A stretch of 35,219 bases of DNA from Parcubacteria group bacterium GW2011_GWA2_51_10 (GTDB lineage Bacteria > Patescibacteriota > Minisyncoccia > Phycocordibacterales > UBA2100), in contig LCQS01000003.1 of the NCBI GenBank assembly GCA_001004265.1, forward strand, positions 1 through 35,219, written 5' to 3'. The position numbers and the translations under genes are program-made. Shown here piece by piece: positions 9,386 to 17,720 of this stretch (its first letter is position 1; each line of letters starts with the position of its first letter). The notes beneath the pieces are model-generated. The model worked only from the letters and a program-made list of their open reading frames with translations. It was not told the DNA's origin and made no database searches.

Positions 9386-10810
9386 TTAGGATACGTACGA
9401 ACTTTTTTGCGATGGATCCTCGAGTGGCACGCTCCTCCCTTCGCAGAGCTCCGCCTCCATTTTCTTTTTGTCGAAACTAAATTCGCTACCGAAAAATTGC
9501 GTTACTATGTTGCAATCACGCATCGCGTTATAGAGGCAAACCGATGCGCCGGGCGAGGGCGTCATATTGAAGATAATCCGCTCTCCAATGATTTTGCCCT
9601 CTCCCAATAGAAGCTCGTGCGTATTTGTATTGACGCGCTGAAGACGCATGCCGCCGAAGCCTCTCGCGCGCGTGAAGTCGCGACCGCGAGCGGTCGGCAC
9701 GATTTTGCGGACCTGCCGCGCAAAATAATACTTTCCTAATAGAGGTATTTCGTAGAAGATATTCCGGATCAAATACCACGCACGCAAGGGATCGAGGAGG
9801 ATGATAATGAATGAGAGCCATGTCTTTGGCTTCGCGAGGCCCGAAACGCGAAAGTAATCGAGCATGCTCGCCCAATTGCGCGCCTCGAGAACAGGAACGA
9901 ACCTCGCCGTCGGCCCCCAGCGTGTCGCATCCGGAACGCGCACATCCGGATCGCCGTGCACGGCCGCGAAGGGAAGGCGCGGATCCTGCACGGTGTAGAC
10001 TTTGCCACGCAAAAGCTCGCGGCTGAAAAAGAACGTGCCCGCAACGGGTATGAGTGAAAACTCGTGTCCATATCTGAGCCGCTTCGCAAAAAGGAGCGAA
10101 TACGCATCCGCGTCGAAAACGACTGCGCGTGCACGGATAGAGTGTGGCGACGCACCATCGCGTCGTATGATATCCAGTTCCCAGACATGATCCTCTGCAC
10201 GGCGAATATTTTTGACTGCTGCGCCAAGAATTATTTCCGTACGTTCGCGAGCCTCATCTTTCGCCCGTGCTGCAAGCGATCGGGCGAGCATTCCATAATC
10301 AACCGCGTGTCCGTGGTTCACAAGAGCGAGCACGTTCTCGTGTTGCGCCCGCCCGCGAATGATGTTTGGCTCGACTTTTTCTATTTCCCCTCGATCGAGC
10401 TTCCTTACGTTCGGGAATATTTCTTTGAGCGCGGAGAAGCGCTTCGAGAGGAATTCCACTTCTCTTTCTCCTACCGCGAAAACCATTTTCTGCATCGGAA
10501 AAAGTATGCGTTTATTCTCTTCCACGGGAAGCCGCATGGCGTACTCTACGACCATCGATGCTCCCGCTTTAACCTCCCTTACTTTTTCGATTGAGTAGTT
10601 CGTCTCGATATCGCCGACGTGCAAGGTTTGGCTGTTGTTGTTTGATCTCGAATTCACCTGGCCACATTCCTCGTGCTTTTCAATAAGGACGATGCGGCGC
10701 AGATTCGTATATCGTACGAGCGCGTAGAGAAGCGCGGTGCCGGAAACGCCGCCGCCGACGATGGCAACATCGAACGGTTCAGCGCGGGCGCCGGGTGACT
10801 CTCTCTCCAT
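9386..10810 (-). CDS. mqo: Malate:quinone oxidoreductase (short, epsilonproteobacterial-type)
   Basis: N-terminal FAD motif VAIVGGGVSGTALLY; NSQTLHVGDIETNY; GKVYTVQDPRLPFAAVHGDPD; FNMTPSPGASVCLYNA. Confidence 0.88.
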   Translation of the reverse strand: MERESPGARAEPFDVAIVGGGVSGTALLYALVRYTNLRRIVLIEKHEECGQVNSRSNNNSQTLHVGDIETNYSIEKVREVKAGASMVVEYAMRLPVEENKRILFPMQKMVFAVGEREVEFLSKRFSALKEIFPNVRKLDRGEIEKVEPNIIRGRAQHENVLALVNHGHAVDYGMLARSLAARAKDEARERTEIILGAAVKNIRRAEDHVWELDIIRRDGASPHSIRARAVVFDADAYSLLFAKRLRYGHEFSLIPVAGTFFFSRELLRGKVYTVQDPRLPFAAVHGDPDVRVPDATRWGPTARFVPVLEARNWASMLDYFRVSGLAKPKTWLSFIIILLDPLRAWYLIRNIFYEIPLLGKYYFARQVRKIVPTARGRDFTRARGFGGMRLQRVNTNTHELLLGEGKIIGERIIFNMTPSPGASVCLYNAMRDCNIVTQFFGSEFSFDKKKMEAELCEGRSVPLEDPSQKSSYVS

Positions 10811-10860
10811 AGAAAATCAGCGTACTCTTTTGGAGCAAAAGCGTCCATGAATGGATTAAC

Positions 10861-10924
10861 CCGCACACTAACTTCGCGATAATTTCCGCCAAGAAGTTAT
10901 GGCAAACGTATAGTTAGTGTGCGG
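10861..10924. repeat. 13-bp perfect terminal inverted repeat CCGCACACTAACT ... AGTTAGTGTGCGG with 38-nt spacer
   Basis: Read directly (10861-10873 / 10912-10924); sits in the divergent mqo/lmo0937 intergenic region. Confidence 0.8.
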
Positions 10925-10964
10925 ACTTAATTTAAAATTCACCGGCGCCCGATTTAATACGTAA

Positions 10965-11117
10965 ATGCTTACTTCCGTTTCAGCGGGGCTCGTTATTCTG
11001 TGGCTTTTAGGAGTTGCAGGCGTGTATGATATCGGGGCGTTTGTGCACGTGTTGTTAGCGGCGGCCATCATCATTTTTCTCATTCGTGTCATAGAGGGTA
11101 CAGATACTGCACAATAG
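10965..11117 (+). CDS. lmo0937-family small membrane protein (50 aa)
   Basis: Below the ORF-track cutoff; MLTSVSAGLVILWLLGVAGVYDIGAFVHVLLAAAIIIFLIRVIEGTDTAQ*. Confidence 0.75.
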   Translation: MLTSVSAGLVILWLLGVAGVYDIGAFVHVLLAAAIIIFLIRVIEGTDTAQ

Positions 11118-11187
11118 GTACATTGCAGGTCTATTGCGGCCCCAATCAATGTCGCTCATCGTTGCGAACTGTAGGGAATATGGTCCA

Positions 11188-11607
11188 ATGCTACACGTGC
11201 GTGATATCTTAAATAACTTCAAGAAGTTCATTTTGCGCGGCAACGTTCTCGATCTCGCGGTCGGGGTCATGATGGGTTCCGCGTTCACTGCCGTCGTGAA
11301 CGCACTCGTCAAAGATTTAATGACGCCTATTGTGGGCGCTATTGTAAAAACTCCGAACCTCTCCGAGCTCACACTCACGATTCGCGGCAGTACGATTATG
11401 TACGGCGATTTCGTGAGTGCACTCGTGTCATTCCTCATTATTGCGGCGTCCATCTATTTCTTTGTCATCATCCCTATGAATATGTTCGTAGAGCGGATAC
11501 GAGGCCCGCAGGAACCAAATCCCACGACCAAGAAATGTCCTGAATGCAAAAGCGAAATTCCGATAGACGCTACACGATGTGCTCACTGTGCGATACAATT
11601 ACCATAA
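11188..11607 (+). CDS. mscL: Large-conductance mechanosensitive channel MscL with C-terminal zinc ribbon
   Basis: FKKFILRGNVLDLAVGVMMGSAFTAVVNALVKDLMTPIVG; C-terminal KKCPECKSEIPIDATRCAHCAIQL. Confidence 0.95.
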   Translation: MLHVRDILNNFKKFILRGNVLDLAVGVMMGSAFTAVVNALVKDLMTPIVGAIVKTPNLSELTLTIRGSTIMYGDFVSALVSFLIIAASIYFFVIIPMNMFVERIRGPQEPNPTTKKCPECKSEIPIDATRCAHCAIQLP

Positions 11608-11613
11608 AGCGGG

Positions 11614-12681
11614 ATGCTTTGCGCCCACATGGATCGTATAAAATTACAACCTTATTTTCTTCTCGCGCTCCTCGTCGGCGCGCTCGTTCTTACGTACGTG
11701 ATTTACAGGCCATTTTTGGCAGCCCTCGCGCTTGCCGCTGTCCTTTCCGTCATCGTCTCGCCTCTCTATCAGCGGATATTGCGCGCTATCCCAACTCGGG
11801 ACGGCCTTGCCGCTCTCGCGACTGTAGCAATCAGCGTCATACTCATTCTTGTGCCGATTTCGTTTCTTGTGTCGCGTATCGCGATTGAATCCGAACAGCT
11901 CTACGTGTCGCTCACGCTTCTCGAGGGAAGGGCGTATCTCGATGCTACTCTCACGAGTCTCGATCGCACGCTCGGGACCTACATTCCGGGCCTCTCTGGT
12001 TTTTCGGAAACGGCATCTGCCGATATTGAAAACTATGCACGGCAAGGACTCGCGTGGCTCCTCAGGGAGTCGGGCCGCATTTTTTCGAGCATCGCGGCAC
12101 TCGCGCTGAATTTCTTCATTTTTTTCATCGCCCTCTTTTATTTCCTTCGCGATGGCGGGAAGTTTAAGAGAAAAGTCATCGAATTCAGCCCGCTTCCCGA
12201 CAGCGCCGATGAGAAGATCGCGCAGCGCTTAGAGGCCGCCATACATTCCGTCGTCAAGGGAAATCTCGCGATAGCGCTTATTCAGGGCGTGCTTGCCGCC
12301 GTGGGATTCGCTATTTTTGGAGTGCCGCACAGTATTCTGTGGGGGACCATCGCCGCTGTTGCAGCGCTTATCCCCGGTATCGGGACCGCGCTCGTTATTA
12401 TTCCTGCGATTATCTTTCTTTTTGTAACAGGATCAACCGGCGCGGCACTCGGGCTGCTCGTGTGGGGCTTACTTGCCGTCGGGCTTGTTGACAACTTTTT
12501 AGGGCCGAAGCTCATCGGACATGGAATGCAGTTGCATCCACTCTTAGTTCTGCTTGCGGTCCTCGGTGGAATACTTTTTTTCGGGCCGCTTGGTATTTTC
12601 CTCGGGCCGCTCACGTTGAGTCTTCTGTTCGCGCTCCTCTCTGTCTATTCGGAGACGACGCGGGAGTCCTTCAGAGCATAA
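11614..12681 (+). CDS. AI-2E family transporter (YdiK/PerM-like)
   Basis: 355 aa polytopic; FFIALFYFLRDGGKF, GNLAIALIQGVLAAVGFAIFGVPHSILWG, LIPGIGTALV, GPKLIGHGMQLHPLLVLLAVLGG. Confidence 0.93.
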   Translation: MLCAHMDRIKLQPYFLLALLVGALVLTYVIYRPFLAALALAAVLSVIVSPLYQRILRAIPTRDGLAALATVAISVILILVPISFLVSRIAIESEQLYVSLTLLEGRAYLDATLTSLDRTLGTYIPGLSGFSETASADIENYARQGLAWLLRESGRIFSSIAALALNFFIFFIALFYFLRDGGKFKRKVIEFSPLPDSADEKIAQRLEAAIHSVVKGNLAIALIQGVLAAVGFAIFGVPHSILWGTIAAVAALIPGIGTALVIIPAIIFLFVTGSTGAALGLLVWGLLAVGLVDNFLGPKLIGHGMQLHPLLVLLAVLGGILFFGPLGIFLGPLTLSLLFALLSVYSETTRESFRA

Positions 12682-12761
12682 ATCCTGTGTGATTGTTTTT
12701 TCTGGCGTGCAAAAGTGCCACGTGGTATACGTGTAAGTTGCGACTCCACGAAGGAGGTCCC

Positions 12762-13046
12762 ATGGAACTACAGCAATGTGATTTTTGCGCCAAAGGAATG
12801 GGTTCGACGACCACCAAGATGGTCAACGGAGTGCAGGTCGAGCGGAGCCAACGCGCGAGCTGCATTTCGGAAAAGCGCGCCGCGCGGTGCCTGCATTTGG
12901 ATGATTGTTCGTGTCCCTGCGACCAATTTTCGTTTGCGCATCAGTTCGGAATGCACAGCGCGGAAGAATGCCAGCGAATACTCAACGCTATGTGCTTCGG
13001 GATGAGTGCCGAGATTCCGATGCCGTTACAGTTTGGTTCCATCTGA
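12762..13046 (+). CDS. Small Cys-rich protein of unknown function
   Basis: Strong SD (aaggaggt) 6 nt before ATG; MELQQCDFCAKGMG...CLHLDDCSCPCDQ...EECQ...MCFG; followed by a terminator hairpin. Confidence 0.7.
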   Translation: MELQQCDFCAKGMGSTTTKMVNGVQVERSQRASCISEKRAARCLHLDDCSCPCDQFSFAHQFGMHSAEECQRILNAMCFGMSAEIPMPLQFGSI

Positions 13047-13061
13047 GCCGGGTGTCGAGAA

Positions 13062-13090
13062 GAGCTGTCGACGGGCAGCTCCTCTTTTTT
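13062..13090 (+). terminator. Rho-independent terminator
   Basis: GAGCTG-tcgacggg-CAGCTC followed by cctctttttt. Confidence 0.7.
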
Positions 13091-13107
13091 GTAATATAAT
13101 AAGCTCA

Positions 13108-13509
13108 ATGGATACCTCGAAAATGAGTCTTTACGGGCCCACTGTGCTTCGGCTCGGGCTCGCCATACTTTTTTTGTGGTTCGGCTTTTCGCAGATCACG
13201 AATACTGTGGATTGGATCGCGTGGGTTCCGCCATGGGCAGCGGCGCTCTTTGGCTTGTCAGAACATACGATTGTTCTCGTGAACGGCTGGTTTGAAACTG
13301 TTGGAGGCTCGCTGCTCCTTCTCGGTCTATGGACGCGCATTGCCGCATCTGTGCTTTCGCTCCATCTTTTTTCTATCGCGTGGGCGGTTGGCTATAACGA
13401 CATCGGCGTGCGTGATTTCGCGCTCGCTGTATCTACTCTCGCACTCGCGCTCTTCGGTCCCGATAGATGTACGGTTGATTCTCTAAGAAAACGCAATGAG
13501 GGATTGTAA
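13108..13509 (+). CDS. DoxX-family membrane protein
   Basis: RLGLAILFLWFGFSQI...LVNGWFETVGGSLLLLGLWTRIAA; TATAAT 7 nt before ATG 13108. Confidence 0.8.
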   Translation: MDTSKMSLYGPTVLRLGLAILFLWFGFSQITNTVDWIAWVPPWAAALFGLSEHTIVLVNGWFETVGGSLLLLGLWTRIAASVLSLHLFSIAWAVGYNDIGVRDFALAVSTLALALFGPDRCTVDSLRKRNEGL

Positions 13510-13548
13510 CTTGCATTAAACATGCCGAGAAATTTGATACTATAAGGT

Positions 13549-14985
13549 ATGCACTCGCAGGAGCTCGGGGAAAAGTGCGGGGTGTTTGGGGTTTTTGGGC
13601 GCGGTCTCGAAGTAGCGCGCCTTACGTTTTTTGGGCTGTTCGCGCTACAGCACCGCGGACAGGAGAGCTCCGGCATTGCCTCGGCGGATGGTGACCGCCT
13701 CCGCTCTCACAAGGGAATGGGTCTTGTTTCTAATGTCTTTACAGAGAAAGATATAGAGTCACTTTCTGGCCATATCGCCGTCGGGCATAATCGCTATTCA
13801 ACAGCTGGCGGATCCCACCTCGATCATGCACAGCCGATTATTATCGGCGATGGCAGAGAGGAGATCGCACTTGTGCATAACGGCAATCTCCCGAGCACTA
13901 CTGCACTCGAGAAGTTCCTGCACGGGAAAGGAGTAGATCCGAAGGGTCTTTCCGATTCGCGCATGATCGCCGAGGCACTCGGCGTGTACTTAAAGGAGGG
14001 AAGTACGCTCTCGGAGGCGGTGAAATCCACGTATCCGCTTCTCACGGGCGCTTTTTCAATTCTTATCGCCTCGAAAGATACGCTCATTGCAGTGCGTGAT
14101 CCCTGCGGCATCCGGCCGCTCTCGCTCGCCTCTCTCAATGGCGGCTTTGTCTTTTCTTCGGAAAGTTGCGCACTCTATCCTGTCGGCGCGGAATTTCTGC
14201 GCGACGTCAAGCCCGGCGAGATGGTCGTCGTTGATGAAAAAGGTCTGCGGAGCGAGCAGCTTGCCTCCGCGAACCCGAAGCTCGACATATTTGAATTTGT
14301 CTATTTTTCGCGACCGGATAGTCACCTTCTCGGCAAATCGGTGTACGAAGTGCGTAAAAATTTCGGCGTTCAGCTGGCGCGCGAATATCCACTCCGAGCC
14401 GATGTGGTCATTCCCGTTCCGGAAACGGCGATTCCCGTCGCCATCGGCTATGCCGCGGAATCTGGCATACCGCTACAAATGGGGCTTGCAAAAAATCGCT
14501 ATATTCATCGGACGTTTATCCAGCCGGAGCAGCATATCCGCGATCAGGGAGTCAGAGCGAAACTAACTCCCATAGTCGAGGTCATCAAAGGGAAGCGCGT
14601 CGCGGTTGTTGATGATTCCATTGTCCGCGGAACGACGTCGCGGAAAATCGTGGAGATGCTCTTTAAGGCAGGAGCTTCGGAAGTTCACTTTCTCGTATCG
14701 TCGCCACCTATCATCTTTCCCGATTTTTACGGTATCGACACGCCACGGCAAGGCGAGTTACTCGCGGCGACAAAGTCCGTTTCCGAAATGAAAGCATATC
14801 TCGGCGCGACTTCACTTCAGTTTCTTTCGTATCGGGGCATGATTGACGCAACCGGCGTGCCCGAAGACCAGTTTTCGGCATCATGCTTCACGGGCGAATA
14901 TCCGATTGACATACGAGAGCGTGCGAAGGAAATCACCGCAACCTCAGTGTGCTACACGCCATTTCCAAATCCCGAAAAAGTGTAG
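13549..14985 (+). CDS. purF: Amidophosphoribosyltransferase
   Basis: KCGVFGVFG, LQHRGQESSGIA, HNRYST, DSIVRGTTSRKIVEML PRPP motif, ETAIPVA. Confidence 0.96.
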   Translation: MHSQELGEKCGVFGVFGRGLEVARLTFFGLFALQHRGQESSGIASADGDRLRSHKGMGLVSNVFTEKDIESLSGHIAVGHNRYSTAGGSHLDHAQPIIIGDGREEIALVHNGNLPSTTALEKFLHGKGVDPKGLSDSRMIAEALGVYLKEGSTLSEAVKSTYPLLTGAFSILIASKDTLIAVRDPCGIRPLSLASLNGGFVFSSESCALYPVGAEFLRDVKPGEMVVVDEKGLRSEQLASANPKLDIFEFVYFSRPDSHLLGKSVYEVRKNFGVQLAREYPLRADVVIPVPETAIPVAIGYAAESGIPLQMGLAKNRYIHRTFIQPEQHIRDQGVRAKLTPIVEVIKGKRVAVVDDSIVRGTTSRKIVEMLFKAGASEVHFLVSSPPIIFPDFYGIDTPRQGELLAATKSVSEMKAYLGATSLQFLSYRGMIDATGVPEDQFSASCFTGEYPIDIRERAKEITATSVCYTPFPNPEKV

Positions 14986-15070
14986 CGACTAACAGCGGTC
15001 GCTGAAGACTGCCACGGCATCGCCAGCAATCACCACCGGGTAATATATACTTGTTTCTCGCGTCATATAT

Positions 15071-15565
15071 ATGGGAGATCAGAAGAAAGAATTTCTTTTT
15101 GGCTATGAATCGCACGTTGACGAGCTCTTTCGCTACTCCCTCTCGAAAGTGAGCGATAGGGAATTGGCGAAGGACATCGTGCAGGAGGTCTTCGTAAAAA
15201 CGTGGGAATATATCGCGAGTGGTCACGAGGTGACGAATATGAAAGCGTTCCTCTACCGGTCGCTAAACAATCTCATCGTTGATACGTACCGGAAAAAGAA
15301 GTCGTCCTCATTGGATGCGCTTCGGGAAGACGGTTTTGATCCTCCTGATGATACGCAGCGACCTCCGGATGAGAAAATAGATGGTCGGCGGGCACTCGAG
15401 CTTCTCTCGAAACTTTCGAGACCCTACAGCGACGTGATCATCATGCGCTACGTGAACGGTCTTGAGATCTCCGAAATCGCCGAGATTACCGGCGAGTCTG
15501 AAAATACAATTTCCGTGCGCATCCATCGAGCGATCAGAAAATTGAAGACACTGTACGACCGCTAA
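15071..15565 (+). CDS. RNA polymerase sigma-70 factor, ECF subfamily
   Basis: Region 2 (RELAKDIVQEVFVKTWEYI) and region 4 (ISEIAEITGESENTISVRIHRAIRKLK). Confidence 0.93.
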   Translation: MGDQKKEFLFGYESHVDELFRYSLSKVSDRELAKDIVQEVFVKTWEYIASGHEVTNMKAFLYRSLNNLIVDTYRKKKSSSLDALREDGFDPPDDTQRPPDEKIDGRRALELLSKLSRPYSDVIIMRYVNGLEISEIAEITGESENTISVRIHRAIRKLKTLYDR

Positions 15566-15569
15566 GAAT

Positions 15570-16457
15570 ATGAAATATACCATTGAACAATTAATACAAA
15601 AGGCAAAAACCATCGCCCTTTCTGGCGGGGAGCGAGCCGCTATGCGCCATAACTTGGAGCGCATCATGGAAGTGGGGGAAGCGAAAGAGACACTCGTTGT
15701 ATCCCCCATTTCGGCAGCATCGGTTCACGCGCGAGCTCGTGTTCCGGTCTTCGTGTGGAGGAGATTTGCGCCGCTTACGCTCGGTCTTGTCCTGACGCTT
15801 GGCATTGGCACGTCATTTGCAGCTGAAGGAGCCCTGCCGGGAGAGCCGCTCTATCCCGTGAAAATTCACGTCAATGAGCGAATAGAATACGCGCTGGCCA
15901 CCTCCCCTCACGCCGAGGCGAAGGTTGAAGCGACCCATGCCATCAAACGGCTCGACGAAGCCGAGAAGCTGGCGCACGCAGGGAAGCTCGACGCGAAAAT
16001 CAACAATGAGATACGAGAGAGCTTTTCCAATAAAGTCGAAGCGGTGGACGAGCGTATCCAAAATCTAAAGGAGAGGGGTGATCTCGCGGCGAGTGTGGAA
16101 GTACGAAAGGGATTCGAAAAATCTCTCGCGGCACGTAGTCGCATACTCGCTGAACTTATCGACGACGGGGAGACGCCAGTAGCTACTGCCGCGGCCGCAC
16201 TTGAGGTTCGCGCTATGAGGGTCGAGATCGTGCAGCACGCGGAACCAAATGCTAGTTCGACGCTCGAAGAAAGAGCATCTCTTAGAGCGGAGTCGGAAGA
16301 CGAAGACGATGATGCAGATGAGGAGGTGCAAAAGGTCCGTTCTCTTCTCGAGAAAATACGCCACGAGAGGGGTGGGAAAGAGAAAGGTAGTGAGGAACTG
16401 GGAAAATTACCTCAGTTACCGGAGAATATTGAAGTGCAACTGCCAATACGCAAATAA
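15570..16457 (+). CDS. DUF5667 domain protein (putative ECF-sigma partner)
   Basis: GALPGEPLYPVKIHVNERIEYALATSPHAEAKVEATHAIKRLDEAEKLA; 4 nt after sigma gene. Confidence 0.8.
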   Translation: MKYTIEQLIQKAKTIALSGGERAAMRHNLERIMEVGEAKETLVVSPISAASVHARARVPVFVWRRFAPLTLGLVLTLGIGTSFAAEGALPGEPLYPVKIHVNERIEYALATSPHAEAKVEATHAIKRLDEAEKLAHAGKLDAKINNEIRESFSNKVEAVDERIQNLKERGDLAASVEVRKGFEKSLAARSRILAELIDDGETPVATAAAALEVRAMRVEIVQHAEPNASSTLEERASLRAESEDEDDDADEEVQKVRSLLEKIRHERGGKEKGSEELGKLPQLPENIEVQLPIRK

Positions 16458-16637
16458 AATACCTCGCAGCAAGCTGACGAGATATTTTATTTTTTGAGAA
16501 CCGTCGGTTCTCAACGCTCGCTTCGCTCGCTGCTTTCCTCTACGGGGAACCGGATGCGGTTCCCCGACCCCCTCCACCCTTTGCGCAGTCAACCCCGCAG
16601 CAGCGCTTCGGGGAACCCTACGCAAAGATTGGAAATT
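16456..16637. repeat. Composite palindromic intergenic element (REP/terminator-like)
   Basis: AAAATACCTCGCAGC arm with imperfect complement; TGAGAACCG-t-CGGTTCTCA (16495-16513); cgctcg direct repeats; GGGGAACCG-gatg-CGGTTCCCC (16544-16565). Confidence 0.65.
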
Positions 16638-16734
16638 GAGCACCTAATGGACTTTTCAGGGTTTTACCTGCCAAAATTGCTGCCTTCGTTTTCGTGACTT
16701 TTAGGCGATTTCGTGTGTAATGGAGATATGCACT

Positions 16735-16794
16735 CTACGTCTACATGTGCGTAGATCCCCCGCCGAGAAGGTGCATCTTCAAGGAAGGGGGATC
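16735..16794 (+). ncRNA. Putative structured leader (5' UTR) of the downstream secreted-protein gene
   Basis: CTACG/CGTAG hairpin (16735-16754) then GATCCCCC (16754-16761)...GGGGGATC (16787-16794) enclosing GAAG-gtgcat-CTTC. Confidence 0.35.
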
Positions 16795-16829
16795 GATCAG
16801 AAAATTTACCAGTTTGTTAATAAACAAGT

Positions 16830-17624
16830 ATGAAATTACTCACAAATGTTATGAGCGCGACGGCGGTGGTGGCGTTATCATTCGCTCTTGTTCTCCCGGT
16901 ATCGGCGGTTTCGGTTAATCTCTACGGCGAGACTGACGCTTCTGGCGGAGCTTCGGGAAATACGTCAGGAAATGCAAACGTCTCCGGTGAGCTGGGTGTG
17001 ACAGGTAATGCTGGGAATTCTGGGACGACCAGTGCTGGCGTCTCCGCAGGCGCGCAGGCAAGCGGCAATGTTGAGGCGAAAGACGATAGCGATTCTGAAG
17101 AGGTCCTTGTGATCAGATTGTCCGACGTTGTTGCGGGGCGCGTAGATGCACAAGCGTCATCTGCCGCGGACGTTGATTCAAGAGCAGAGTTGTCTGGCTT
17201 CGTTGCGGCGCAGATGCAAAGCGATGATAATCTGTCTAAAGTCGAAGCGGGAGGCGAAGCAGTGGCGGTTAGCTACAAGCAAAATGCGAAGCTCTTCGGA
17301 TTCATCCCGGTCACTGTTGATGCGACTGTTCTGGTTCTCGCAAGTGGAGATGTGACAGTACGTTACCCGTGGTACAGCTTCCTCATGGTCACAAACAGAG
17401 CAGATCTCGAAAGTAGGCTTCAGAGCCGTGTCGATGCGGTTGTCTCGGGTAGTGCAGGTGCATCTGCCCGCGCAGAGGCAAATGCTGATGCGGCGGCCGA
17501 GTTCACAGCAGAAATGCAGGCACGAGTGATCGAGTCAGTTCGCGCGACTCTTGAAAGCGAATTTGCCGCTTCTGCGAGCGCGAGCGTTGATGCGAATGCA
17601 AGCGGTAATGTAAATTCCCAATAA
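16830..17624 (+). CDS. Secreted Ala/Ser/Gly-rich low-complexity protein
   Basis: Signal-peptide-like N-terminus; GASGNTSGNANVSGELGVTGNAGNSG and C-terminal ASASASVDANASGN low complexity. Confidence 0.75.
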   Translation: MKLLTNVMSATAVVALSFALVLPVSAVSVNLYGETDASGGASGNTSGNANVSGELGVTGNAGNSGTTSAGVSAGAQASGNVEAKDDSDSEEVLVIRLSDVVAGRVDAQASSAADVDSRAELSGFVAAQMQSDDNLSKVEAGGEAVAVSYKQNAKLFGFIPVTVDATVLVLASGDVTVRYPWYSFLMVTNRADLESRLQSRVDAVVSGSAGASARAEANADAAAEFTAEMQARVIESVRATLESEFAASASASVDANASGNVNSQ

Positions 17625-17640
17625 CGATTGATTCTGTCTC

Positions 17641-17680
17641 GCAAAAAAGCCCTCTGCCAGTCGGCGGATGGCTTTTTTGC
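17641..17680. terminator. Bidirectional rho-independent-type terminator
   Basis: GCAAAAAAGCC (17641-17651) / GGCTTTTTTGC (17670-17680). Confidence 0.85.
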
Positions 17681-17720
17681 ATTCTGGACAAATTGGAATC
17701 GCGACTGTATTCTCATCCGA

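Noticed and set aside
10064-10594. 176-aa + strand ORF opposite mqo
   Set aside because: mqo on the minus strand has unmistakable motifs; this is its shadow.
14084-15003. AGCGAC/GTCGCT hairpin after purF (14984-15003) as terminator
   Set aside because: No T-tract and only 6-bp stem; not strong enough to annotate.
16494-16697. 67-aa ORF in the palindromic element
   Set aside because: Arises from repeat sequence; no coding signature.
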